A stretch of 64,000 bases of DNA, from the NCBI RefSeq assembly GCF_030867145.1, contig NC_134442.1:4479001-4543000 (forward strand), in the 5' to 3' direction. This DNA is from Opisthocomus hoazin. Lineage: Eukaryota; Chordata; Aves; Opisthocomiformes; Opisthocomidae. Of this stretch, positions 54,181 through 64,000 are shown piece after piece (within the stretch, counting starts at the first letter, position 1; every line of letters begins with the position of its first letter). The notes under the pieces are model-generated. The model did not search any database and had not been told where the DNA came from. It saw only the letters and a program-made list of their open reading frames with translations. Made by a program: the position numbers and the translations under genes.

Positions 54181-55971
54181 TATAGTTTGGTCATAATCCT
54201 GCGTTTAAAAGTCCTCTGACCACAAGCCGGGACAGGCAATGGGCATTTTTGTGACAGAGGTGGCCTCCATAACAGCAGTTCTATCATGAAAGGGGATCTG
54301 CTGAGGGCAGTGCCTGAAGGCTTAGATCTTTCAAAGCTGCTCTCAAGAACATGTCCAAGGAACAGACTCTGAAGAGGCTCATTGTGTTGCTTGTTTCTCC
54401 ATGGGCTCAGTGTCATGAGATCAGGGTTCCTTTATAGTTATTAGGGAGTGAGGACTGGTTCAGGCATTACTTGTTAGCGTCCAGCAGCCATGCAGGTGGT
54501 GAATGGTCTCCAGTCAACCTGTCTGGGACACTAGTATGTGTTAGTGCTGATTGTAGATGAGTGTTTTCTTGGAGTGAATTGAGAGTTTCTAGAATCTGGT
54601 GATGGCAGAGTAACATCTGCACACCTCCATAGACTTCTTCCTGGCCAAGCCGTCCTCCCTGATGACCTGCTATGGCTCCAAGGGTCTCGACAGTACTTAG
54701 AGACTTTAACAGCCCTGACCAAACTCATATAGGACCTCCACCCACTCCTGCCGCCCAGGGGCCCAGGGGCTTTCTTTAAGCTCAAGCCTGGGCCTTCAGT
54801 CCCTGTCTGATACATGATGCAGTAGCACTGATCTGGCTTTAGCCATGCCTTACTATGGAGCCTGTTCATCTGGACTCAGATGCAGAGACTGATATCCTTG
54901 CTGTGTCCTGGATCTGTGTTGCCACTGCAGATCTGCCTGGCTATCACTTGACTGCATGTGACCCTGCTTACGCTCATCAGCCTGACCCTGACTTGTGTAT
55001 TGACTTCCATGTGGGGCCTCAGCTCTGACTGATCCTCACAAACCTGGCTGTGACCTGGAAACTTGTTTGACCCTGGTTGCCATCCCCAGCCTACTCTGCT
55101 CACCTCACTCAGTTGTTGTGGGATGGGCCCTAGGCTGGCAACGCCCCTGCCCTACTCACTTGCTTTCTGTGTTAAGCCCCTTGGTTCCTGGCTCCCCATC
55201 CCTGAGGGTGCAGTCAGGCTCTCTGCGTCCTAGTACAGGACTTGTTGACCTGGAAGAAGAAAGTCCTTCTGGTTCTGCTTCAACAGACATGAAGACCTGG
55301 AAAGGACATGCTGTGCACCAAGCAACCCTTTAGGCATGTAGGATTTTCAGTTTATTTACTGAGAAGAGGCAGAGCAGAATTTACTGAGAAGAGGCAGATC
55401 AGAAGCCAGGTCCTAAGGTAGAAGAGAATGGAGAAAACATTGCTTCCTTGTTTGTTTTTTTAGGTAAATGAAATGCTGGTCCTGTCTTTGGGGGCTGTCA
55501 AATGACATGCCCTTCTCTGGATGTGATCAGAATACAAGACTTTGGGAGCTCTTTCCAGGAGCCATCTTGACCACGTCTTCCCTCTGTGGAATTATTGGGA
55601 TGGGGGTGGTCGCCTTCAGGTTTGCGTGTTCCCAAGGCAGATTTGTGCAGTTCATCACAATATTCCAGCTCCTTGGCTTTTCTGTGATCGTGTCCAGGTC
55701 AGCAGCATTGCACATACCCATGCAGGTGTCTCCCGTGATTGCAGTTGCCTGGGGTTCCTCAGGCTCACCTGTATGCTGGGCACAAGGAGTGAGGGCCTTG
55801 GGAAGAAGTCAGCTGTGGACTGGGGGCAGAGGGCAAATGGGCGAGATGGTGAAGCATCAAGGTATCTGCAAAAGCCCTCATCACCCATGTGTGGTGAACA
55901 GTGCTTATTTCTGCAGGCAGAGACTTCACTGCCAGCCTTGTTTTCCCCCAAATTAGGGTTCTTTTACCTGG
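54181..55971. other. Unassigned DNA
   Basis: A 162-codon plus frame (55468-55956) has hydrophobic runs but no recognised family. The 54880-55240 part is rich in repeated CTGAC/CCTGAC-type words, suggesting an old simple or satellite-like origin. Confidence 0.4.
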
Positions 55972-56460
55972 TGTGAGAAAAGCAAATCAACACACAGAGT
56001 CAAGATATTTATTTACTTCATGTCTGTGCAGAGATGGGTGCAAGGTGGCAGCTCCACAAAGCTACCACCTTTTGCCTAACACAGAATAAACATTTATAGA
56101 TTTCGAGCATCAGTTACCAGAACTTTTGCAGTTATGCTTAATAACCCTCTTTCCCACTGGTCCTTACATGTCTCGTCTCTGCTTAAAGTCGCAGTATCCG
56201 TCCTTTTTTGCTGTGCATGTTCCATGAGGGACTTTTTTTTGGTAGAGAGCTTTTGCTACTTGAGGCTGAGTTTTCTAACGTGCTAACTAGGATTGTTCAA
56301 TCATACTTGAAGTAGTCTTCTCTTTATCGGCAGTTTTGTTGCACTTAGTGTCTTGTTTTAATTACTGCGGTGACTCTTCAAGGCTGTCATGCTGGTCCTT
56401 GTTTGTTTCTTGTGTGCTTTTGCTATCCTCCTCTTAGTTGTTTGTCATCAATCCCTTAGC
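55972..56460 (-). mobile_element. ERV LTR-like sequence, antisense
   Basis: The plus strand begins TGTGAGAAAAGCAAATCAAC with 'AAGATATTTATTTACTTCATG' (an antisense polyadenylation region), 'GCAAGGTGGCAGCTCCAC' and 'ACCACCTTTTGCCTAACACAG'. This resembles avian class II ERV LTRs as I know them. The right end is not determined. Confidence 0.5.
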
Positions 56461-56719
56461 CTGGAACTCACACGAACCTCCTGGACTGAGCTTCCATAAC
56501 TGCTGGGGAAGTGGGAAGGACTTGTGCTACACACAGAAGTGCAGGGAGAGACTGGTGTGAGTGTGTAGAAGTCATTGTGCTAAAGGCAGGAAGAAGACTT
56601 GAATTAGTGTGGAACAGGTACAGTCTGGAATTTGAGGCAGCAGAAGCAGGACGAGCATTTCAGTGCCGGGATGTGGGGAGCAATAGCAGATCCAAGCAAG
56701 TCTGTGGCTGTGACATCTT

Positions 56720-57980
56720 GCGTACTAGAGAAGCATTAACAGGGCGCTGGAAAAAACTGGTGTTGGGAAACCGAGAGGCATTGGCAAACCCTCAGGTAAA
56801 CACAGCTTTTTGTTTGAAGCAACAGTGAATGAGGACAGAGGGACATCAGGAAAGCTTGGGAGATCCGAGGGTCGGAGTGAGGTGGGGAAATGAGGCAGTA
56901 GCTAAAGTCTGCAAGGAAACAAGCACAGGCATAGGACAGTGTAGGACAGCCTGTGGTGGGAATGACCAAGGGCCTTGGGCCAGCTGGGACCACCCCCTGA
57001 CAACACAAATGCAGTCTTCATCCTCTTGGCTATGGCTACTCTCCCTTCCACTGAGGCCCATGAGAAGACACCAGTGCCTTACAACCCCAGGGCATTGTTG
57101 GTTTCTCACTCACCCCCACAGAGCCTGGGAGGTTTCCCATTGCTCTCCTGCACTGAACAGTCCACACCCCACATCACACTGCTCCAAAGAAGTGCCACGA
57201 ACAGGCTGTGAGGCAACAGAGCCCGATTCCCAGGGGATGGGGGTCAGGGCTTGGCTGTCCTGCTTTGCAAAAGACATCAAGGTCTTCCACAGCCACACTC
57301 CAAACTTGATTTTCCACCTGTAACCAGTGCCTCTGACTTCCTGCTTCATCCTGGGGGATGCATCAGGGATGCTCACCTCTTCTTGTAATTCCCTCCACGA
57401 TCTCTTTGCAATGATGGTGCTGAGTTGGGCTTGATAACATCCTCAGAAACTTGGAGAGTTGCTGCTGAATTTTACTTCTCTAGAGACTTGCTCAGTCTTT
57501 CATGATCTGCAGTTCAGGAATTCAGCACCAGAGGGCTCATTAACATTCAAAATGCCTTTACAAGCCAAGCCTCTGGGAAGAACTTCAAGTTCTCAATTCT
57601 TCTGTGGTTAACTAAACAGCTTTCAGGAGCAGAATTCAAAGTGAAATAAACAACAATAAGAAAATATTTTTCCCTCTCTTTTTTTTGGATTCTTTACACA
57701 TTACTTGATGTCAGCAATCTCCAACTGCTATTAATCCTGAGCATCTCCTAAGGCAGTCTGAATATATATGAAAATCAAGACTCTTTATTTATGACAATCA
57801 AGCAGTCTTTGTCCCTAGCCCCTACCTCACCATTTCCCTCATCAAACACCTGGGACTTACAGAAGCCTTGTTCCAATCTCAGCTTGCTCCCCTTAAGGCT
57901 GTAGATACAGGTTTCAGCCCGTTGGCACAAACTCCCACTTATTTTACTTGCAGAAAGAGCTGCAAGTAGACACAGAAAGA
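56720..57980 (+). repeat. Module R1, copy 6 (most diverged)
   Basis: Markers are 'GGCATAGGACAGTGTAGGAC', 'GGGTCAGGGCTTGGC', 'GGAATTCAGCACCAGAGGGCTCATTAACATTC' in short pieces, and a distant 'CTCCCACTTATTTTACTTG'. Gaps and low similarity mark it as the oldest copy. Confidence 0.6.
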
Positions 57981-58729
57981 TCTTTCTTAATGGCCAGTGA
58001 ATAAAAACACAGGAAGGCATAGTTTGATTTAAAAAAAAAAAAAAAAATCATTCCTCTGCTGTATATTAAATCCACTTCACCTCCACGAAAGTGCACTTTC
58101 CACCGCAGATAACCTTAGACCAATGGAAAACACCTCCTGTGTCAAGCATAGATCCCAAGATCACCCCAAACACTCCCTGTCCCAGACTCTGTCAATATTT
58201 CCTCTTTGCACACAACAAGTTACCCACTAAAGTCACAAGCTCCCTCAATTCATAGGGCGAAGAAAGGAGAAGTGCTCTCTTTTGCACAGCCAAGTCTGCA
58301 CTAATCCAAATATTTTGGGGTTACAGGGACTTTACCAAGTGTACCCTGAAGCATCTACTCCCACTCATTTTTTATTTTTTGCAGGGTTAACTACGTGTGT
58401 CTCCAATGTAGGGGAAGGCAGAGAACAGAGTTATTTCATCTGGTGTTGGACACTTTGAGCTCAATTTCCCAGCTTTCCCTTTCTAGTCAAGAGAAAGAAA
58501 TCAGCTCTCTTAACTGAGATGCCTTGGGCTTCCCTGCCTGGCCACCAGCTTCTCCTGCACATATGTTCCTATAGGACCTCAGTCACATTTCCCAGTCTCA
58601 CGTGGGGTCTTCAGCTACCTCAGGGTGTCTTGGAGGCACTGCCCACCTCTCTGTGGGTGACTGAATCAACCCCCGAATGAAGACTTCAGGTGTACAATGG
58701 CATATCACTATGGGCCTCCAAGTAGTCAA
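57981..58729. other. Unassigned DNA with poly-A tract
   Basis: An A17 run at about 58030-58046, otherwise nothing recognised. Confidence 0.4.
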
Positions 58730-58985
58730 CATGGCTTCATGAAGGGCAAGTCAACACGAAGGGAGCAGTCAATACGGCTTCACGAAGCGGAAGTCATTTT
58801 TAGCTGACCTTATAGCCTTCTCCAATGACATGACTGGCTTGGTAGATGAGGAGACAGGAGTGGTGATTTGCCTATATTTCAGAAAATCTTTCAGCACTGT
58901 CCCCCTATGATATCGTCAGATAGAAGCTGTTAAAGTCTGGACTGGATGAGAAGAAAGAGAGGTGGACTGAAAACTTGCAGGCCCA
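58730..58985 (+). repeat. CR1 RT fragment, sense, degraded
   Basis: 'CAACATGGCTTCATGAAGGGCAAGTCA' appears twice in imperfect form, then 'CTTGGTAGATGAGGAGACAGG' and 'TATATTTCAGAAAATCTTTCAGCACTG'. These match the CR1 RT region of the copy at 41880-42060. Confidence 0.7.
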
Positions 58986-58989
58986 TCAG

Positions 58990-60520
58990 TGGCGATCAGT
59001 GGCATGAAGTCTAACCATCCACTGCAGGGTTTTCTCCTCCAGGGTCCTGCCTCCAGCCACAAAGGCCTGGGAGAACACAGAGTCAAAGAAGCCATTGAGT
59101 ACCTCAGCCCTACCTGCTCCTACTCTAATGAAGGTCAGCAGCAGGCTCACATTACACCTCTACATTCTTTTAATGAAGCAGTATCAGCTCATCTTGCAGC
59201 CCTTACCATCCTCTGCAAGCATCAAGACTACGGGAGCTTTGGCTTTGTCATCATTCTCACATCCATGGACGAGGTTTCTAAATTCCCCCTTTGCATCTTC
59301 CCCTGTTTCCAGCTCCTGTGTTCTGCCTTTCTGCCCTGGAACTCAAACAGCTCATGTCATCAGCCTCCTGAGAAGAATTCTTCTCTTCATGAGTGTTCAG
59401 ATAGATCATCCTTGTCCTCCGAGGAGGCTGTAAGCCTTATCAGATTTCCTGAGCTCCTTCCCCCTGCAGAGCTGCTTCCCATGACACCACCAGTATCAGT
59501 ATCCCAGGTATGTCAAAGTCGTCTTCTCTGGACTTCACCCATCTGTACTCCTCTGCTGGCCTTCCTCACTCCTGGCACCTGGGACCCCACCATTCTCTGG
59601 TCACTACAGCCAAGGCACACGCTGATGATCACATCCCCAACCAGCTGTTCCTTGTTGGCTGGGGCCAGGTCCTGGTGAGCATCGCCCTTCTCAGCCCACT
59701 TGGCAGCTGTGTTAACAAGTTGTCCCAAGATCCTCCAGACTGCTGGCACCCTGTTTCCTTGCCTGGCTGAGGAATGCCGGGGCAGTTACTGTCCCCCATG
59801 GGAACCTGCTCATTGACCTGAGACTTCCTCGGGTTGCAGACAGAAGACTTCTTCTGCTTCCTCACCCTGATCAAGTAGTTTGTAACTTCCAACACAATGT
59901 CACTCTTGCTGACTTCTCCTCTCAACCTCACACACAAAAGTTAACCAAACATGTTACTCAGCTTCTAGAGGAGCTCCATATATCCGAGCTGATCCCTCAC
60001 ACACAGAGCCTCCCCCTGGTACTCATCCTCCCTGCCACTTCCTGCGGCAGAGCCTGTATCTTTCTGTTGCATCACCCGAGCTCAGATAATTGTCCCACCA
60101 CATCTCCAGTAATCCAAAAACTTCGTAGTGCTGTGAGAAGTCATTGGGCTTCAGCTCCTCCTGCCCGTGCTCCAGCTCCTCCTGGCCATGCACATTCGGG
60201 TTGCAACATCTCAGCTGTCGCACCAAGGTGGAGCACAGACTGCTCACAGGGAAAGCTGAGCTCTGCTCCTGACCAGAAGACCACTGTAGATTGAGCAGTT
60301 TGTGCTGCGCTGCATAGATCGCTCAGCAGCAGGACAACCTCAGCAGCTCGTTGTCACAGTGGAGCCTGCAGGCAGCTCCCACCCGGTACTGACCATTCCA
60401 CCACCTGAGTGGCCTTGTCTCTATCTAACAGTGTAGCAAGAAGTTCTCATGAGAACATCCTTTCTGTTGGATTTAGAGATGATGAATACGGCTGTTACCT
60501 TGCAAAGAAATACAAGAAGA
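58990..60520 (-). repeat. CR1 upstream ORF2 region, antisense
   Basis: Antisense CR1 words in order: 'AAGAAGCCATTGAGTACCTC', 'GGACCCCACCATTCTCTGGTCACTACAGCC' in pieces, 'CCTTGTTGGCTGGGGCCAGG', 'CTCCAGACTGCTGGCACCCTG', and 'CTTCCTCACCCTGATCAAG' with 'CCAACACAATGTCACTC'. It is the endonuclease/early RT part of the element, rarely kept because CR1s are usually 5'-truncated. Frames at 58989-59770 are decay products of it. Confidence 0.7.
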
Positions 60521-60739
60521 GGTTGAATGACTGAAATGAGACACTCTTTTCTATGGAGGGGTTCTGCACGGCATGCTGCATGTGGGTGGGAGTACCTGTT
60601 GATGCCACACCACCCAGGCGTACAACCACCTAAAAGGAAGAAAGACTGCCTATACTATTCTCTCCTTACAATCTTCATCCTAACAGCATATTACCTCACA
60701 GAATCAGAGTACCTTTCTTAATTGGCCTCCTAACTGACA

Positions 60740-61075
60740 AGCACCTCCCAGTAAAAAACTCTCGAGGCATACATGGATGCAGTGCCTCGTCTCCCACGGA
60801 CTGGTAAGGCTGTAGCCTGCGAAAGTAACCACTGGCCTGATCGCCATCCACCGCTGTCTGTTCTCCTCCAGACTCCTGCCTCAAATCTTAAAGGCCTGGG
60901 AGTCCTGGCTGGCAGTAACTGAGGCAAAGAGGTCATAGACTATGTGAGATCTATCTAGACCTCCTCTTATTAAATTCAGCAGTGGTCCCACCCTCTCTCT
61001 CTCTTCTTTAACTGTTCCGAATGTAGCACAGCTCATTTTGGTGCCCGGTGCATTACATTTTCAGTTTCAATTCAG
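60740..61075 (-). repeat. Second CR1 upstream fragment, antisense
   Basis: It shares 'CTCCTCCAG..CTCCTGCCTC', 'AAAGGCCTGGGAG' and 'GAGGCAAAGAGGTCAT' with 59020-59100, then 'TTAAATTCAGCAGTGGTCCC'. It is a partial, older copy of the same CR1 region. Confidence 0.5.
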
Positions 61076-62199
61076 TTAAGGATTAATGCTTAAATAATAA
61101 GGATTTTAGCTGGGCCTGGAGGAGGCTGTTCTTAAGGACAAGCTGTATCCAGGCACACTGTGAAAAGGATTGTTCTGTTCCTTGACTGTGTCATCATGGG
61201 TGTGCACAATGCCTGCAGCTGCTGGATAGGGGAGGGACAGACCTTGCCTCTCTGATGACATCCGATGACCGATGCCTCTGACTGAAGGCATCAGTCAATG
61301 TCACTGAGGCACCAAATCACACTCATTGCGATGGCATCTGGGGTGATCTTTCACACATACCCTGCCCAATATGAGAACTGCTTTTCAGCAGGTCCTCTGC
61401 TGTCCCTGCAAGCCCTGGCATCTCAGGTAGCTCTGTGGGCCTGGATTTGAACATGAAATTGAGGAGCTGCCCTGAATTCTCTAAAGCAAGTGGGGGAAGA
61501 ACATGAAACTGCCAATGTAGTCAATGGAGACCTAGTAAATAGAGACAAAGGTGAAGAGAGAGACTGAGCTCTTCCTATGGCCCACGACCTGAATCATTCA
61601 GGTGAATGCCTGTGTCGGTCACCCTGAACATAATGAGTAGGGTCAGGTTCGGTTGCCCTTATTTTAAGCATCAGCTGTCATTTCCATTGGCCAAAGGAAA
61701 TAGCCAGCAGCCTCTCAGAGGATGCCCCCAGATGTTGCCCTGTCTTGACAAACTGCACCATTTGTACCTGCATGTATCTTAGACCACCTCTGGCATCTCA
61801 CATGCCACCAGACATTTGCACCTGAACCTCTCTGTCCTGGCCTCCATCTCCATTAATTAGCATGGGAGATGTGCATTTAATGCCCACCTGAAAAGAAGCA
61901 AGGGGAATCCCACCTCCTGTGGGGTTATGGCAGGCATTGAGGGGAGCTGAGTCCCCTTTGAGCCCCAGGACTACAGACCCAGGGTGAGATGACTCAACTG
62001 ATTCATCTGATTCCCTTCCCTCAGTAGGGGTGAAGGACATCCCTGCCTGTCCTGCACTGGCTGTCCTGCCTAAAGATGGGACAAGGAAAGATGATCCTTG
62101 GAGCTAGCTCTTTTGGTGATAGGAGAAATGACACTTTGGAAATGAAAAGATTTCCTCTCTCTCCCTAGTTGAGGGAGGAAACATCAGTAATTGCTTTGA
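61076..62199. other. Unassigned DNA
   Basis: No gene or familiar repeat recognised over ~1.1 kb. Confidence 0.4.
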
Positions 62200-63492
62200 C
62201 TTGTTTCAAAGCAAGTTGTCCTGGAGACCAAAAGACATCTCAAGGGAGCCCAGAGTAGGGAGAAGTGGTGCCTTGGGCTGGTCCTGTGCTGCTGAGCTGG
62301 GCTGGGTCCTGGGATGGAGGGAGATCACAGCAGGTGAGGAGCGCTGCAGACAGTGAGCTCTTGCCCAGGAGCAGCTCCTCTGCAAAGCACAGCAGGGCTG
62401 AGGGCACTGCCTGCAGGCAGCGAGGGGAGAGGAGCGAGGCAGAGAGAGGTTAAAAGCACTGTGAAGTGGAAGGATGCTGAGAGCTCACTGCAGGCAGGAA
62501 TCTTTTCAGCCTTTCACACAGTAAGTCTCTGCATGCAGGACAATGTGTCTGTACTTTGTGGAAAGATCTCCTCAAGCTGGAACACCCCAAAGCCTACAGC
62601 ATGATGCACCATGAGGAATATCACAGTTTGTCTCTTATTGATGATGAAGATGTGCTGCAAAGGAGTGACTGCCTGCTGCACCCTCAGAAAGACAGGCCGT
62701 GACAGCTGCCTTCTCCCAAGGATGGTTGCAGCGTTGGGAAGGTGGATGTGCAGCCTGGACTGCCCCAAGCTGTCCTTCCGAGCAGGGTCTGTACACCCCA
62801 CAGGCTGTGTGCTGGGGCAGGGACACTGCTGCCTGCCAGGGCCAGCACTCACCGTGCCTGGGGAGCTCACCACAGCATTGCGAGGAGAAGCTGTGGGTGG
62901 AAGGAGTGACCCCCAGCGGGACAGGGCAGGGTCCTTGTGCTATTGAGAAAGAGCTGAATGGGTCAGGGCTGCTCACAGATCCAGATCACCTCAGGGTATT
63001 TTCCTAAGGGAGTATGTGAAGGGGAAGGTCAAAGGAGGGATGACTATCAAGCTCTCCAGCCACATGCCCATTTGCCTCTGAGAAGCACAGGGGCAGAGAG
63101 CAACTGCCTGGCAATGTTGGAGTCTGGGATGTGTGCAGCTGGAGAAGTGTAGCAGTGTCCTGAGTGCCTGGCTGACTCTCCCTCTTTCACGTAGAACCTC
63201 ACTGTGTTTCTCCTTATTGCTCCACTCGTCCGTGTTACTGAAGTAGTACCCATGTTCTCTCCGTCAGGCTTTCTGGGGATGGAAGTTTCAGCTGCAGAGG
63301 CAGACACTGATCTTGTGGGTCCTCCCATGCAGTGTGTCCATGGGAATGAGGTGTTCCAGATTTGTCTAAGCTGTGGGGCTGTGGGCAGTGAAGACTGTGA
63401 GCCCAGAGAACAAGCTGGTTTTCCCTTAATCAGATGCCATCATTAGGACACTTGGCTATCTTTATGAGGTGTCCTTCCAAGCTGTGAGCTGC
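62200..63492 (+). repeat. OR upstream module R2, copy d
   Basis: Same orientation as copy c: 'TGGTCCTGTGCTGCTGAGCT', 'GGCACTGCCTGCAGGCAGCG', 'CACTGCTGCCTGCCAGGGCC', 'GTGTCCATGGGAATGAGG' and 'GGTGTCCTTCCAAGCTGTGAG'. It stops at an ERV end. In other copies an OR gene follows ~0.7-0.8 kb later. Confidence 0.78.
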
Positions 63493-63677
63493 TGACGTGC
63501 AGAATCAAACTTCACAACTCAGAGAGTTATAAAGCAGGTATGTTTATTGCGGCGCCGGGTGCAAGGGGGATCGCTCCTCCTAACTTGCACACCGAGTCAC
63601 GAAGCATGCACCTATTTATTACAAAGCTTATCTAAGTAGGCTGGACTATTGTAATTATTTCTAGGAATTCATTATCA
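63493..63677 (-). mobile_element. 3' LTR of a class II-like ERV at the window edge
   Basis: Short LTR with plus-strand start TGACGTGCAGAATC (or TGCAGAATC) and end ATTATCA. The minus strand carries AATAAACATACCTGC, a polyadenylation signal. On its right the minus strand reads GCTAAAGGGGGGTGGAGTA, a polypurine tract, so this is the 3' LTR. The host sequence on the left is cut where module R2 should continue. Confidence 0.72.
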
Positions 63678-64000
63678 TACTCCACCCCCCTTTAGCACTT
63701 GCGCAGTGTCGTCTGGTGGTCGTCTGTGGGGGTCTTCTGGATGAAGGCTCGTAGTCTTCCTCGCTGTGTGCTTTCACCTTTGGCTCAAAAATTCCTGAGT
63801 TGTCTGTGTTGGCTGAGTCCCAAACCATAGAAGCAGTTTCAGCTAGAGACTTGCTTCTTACAGACAACAAAGTTCTGGTTATCAGTCCTTGTTTCTCTTT
63901 GTCTGTCTCGCAAGCAGTCCTTGTTAGCTACATTTGAACCACAAGAGTCCTTGTTAGCAAGATTACAAAAGAACAGAACTAAACTGAATAACAGTGTTTA
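63678..64000 (-). mobile_element. Internal 3' region of that ERV, runs off the window
   Basis: Directly upstream (minus sense) of the polypurine tract. A short open minus frame (63661-63870) is not assigned to a known retroviral protein. The rest of the provirus lies beyond the window. Confidence 0.5.

Noticed and set aside
55468-55956. 162-codon plus-strand frame with hydrophobic stretches
   Set aside because: No start context, splice support or family; three overlapping frames of like length suggest low stop density only.
58989-59678. 229-codon plus-strand frame
   Set aside because: It is antisense to a CR1 ORF2 remnant recognised by its characteristic words.
1-64000. CRISPR arrays, operons, phage or toxin-antitoxin systems
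   Set aside because: No direct-repeat arrays with unique spacers, ribosome-binding-site-led gene strings or prokaryotic families. The content is that of a vertebrate nuclear genome.

Overview
This window is vertebrate nuclear DNA, almost certainly from a bird. It holds four olfactory receptor (OR) copies of the family-14 type that is greatly expanded in birds, many 5'-truncated CR1 LINEs with the avian 3' end, and LTRs of avian ERVL and class II endogenous retroviruses. No prokaryotic genes, CRISPR arrays or bacterial operons are present. The species cannot be decided from the sequence. Most open reading frames are chance frames inside repeats.

Layout. 1-3033: CR1 pieces and unassigned DNA. 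3034-10192: a decayed, composite class II provirus on the minus strand. It has LTRs at both ends, a tRNA-iMet-like primer site, gag, pol and two different env transmembrane remnants. 10193-10996: OR copy A (+), missing its first ~58 codons because the provirus LTR abuts it. 12491-14033: the 3' ends of two other ERVs. 16680-19258: an ERVL copy with a long RNase H-integrase frame. 19259-21062: CR1. 21865-22836: OR copy B (-), intact. 25850-34560: a large inverted duplication around a spacer carrying two LTRs and a 64-bp tandem repeat. 36145-37080: OR copy C (-), intact. 41640-49625: CR1s, two tRNA-like genes (Ala and Phe), a minisatellite and a solo LTR. 52806-53738: OR copy D (+), killed by one nonsense codon. 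55972-64000: LTRs, CR1 and another copy of the OR upstream module, ending in an ERV that runs off the window.

How it fits together. The cluster grew by duplicating units made of an upstream module (called R2 here), a non-coding exon splice acceptor, a single coding exon and, less consistently, a second module (R1). Copies lie in both orientations. B and C have complete frames, but both carry substitutions in the DRY G-protein motif (DRS and DCY). Only A and D keep DRY, and both are otherwise broken. The window may therefore contain no fully conventional OR. The joint presence of OR14 genes and tRNA-Ala/tRNA-Phe genes resembles vertebrate MHC-linked chromosome regions; that is an inference.
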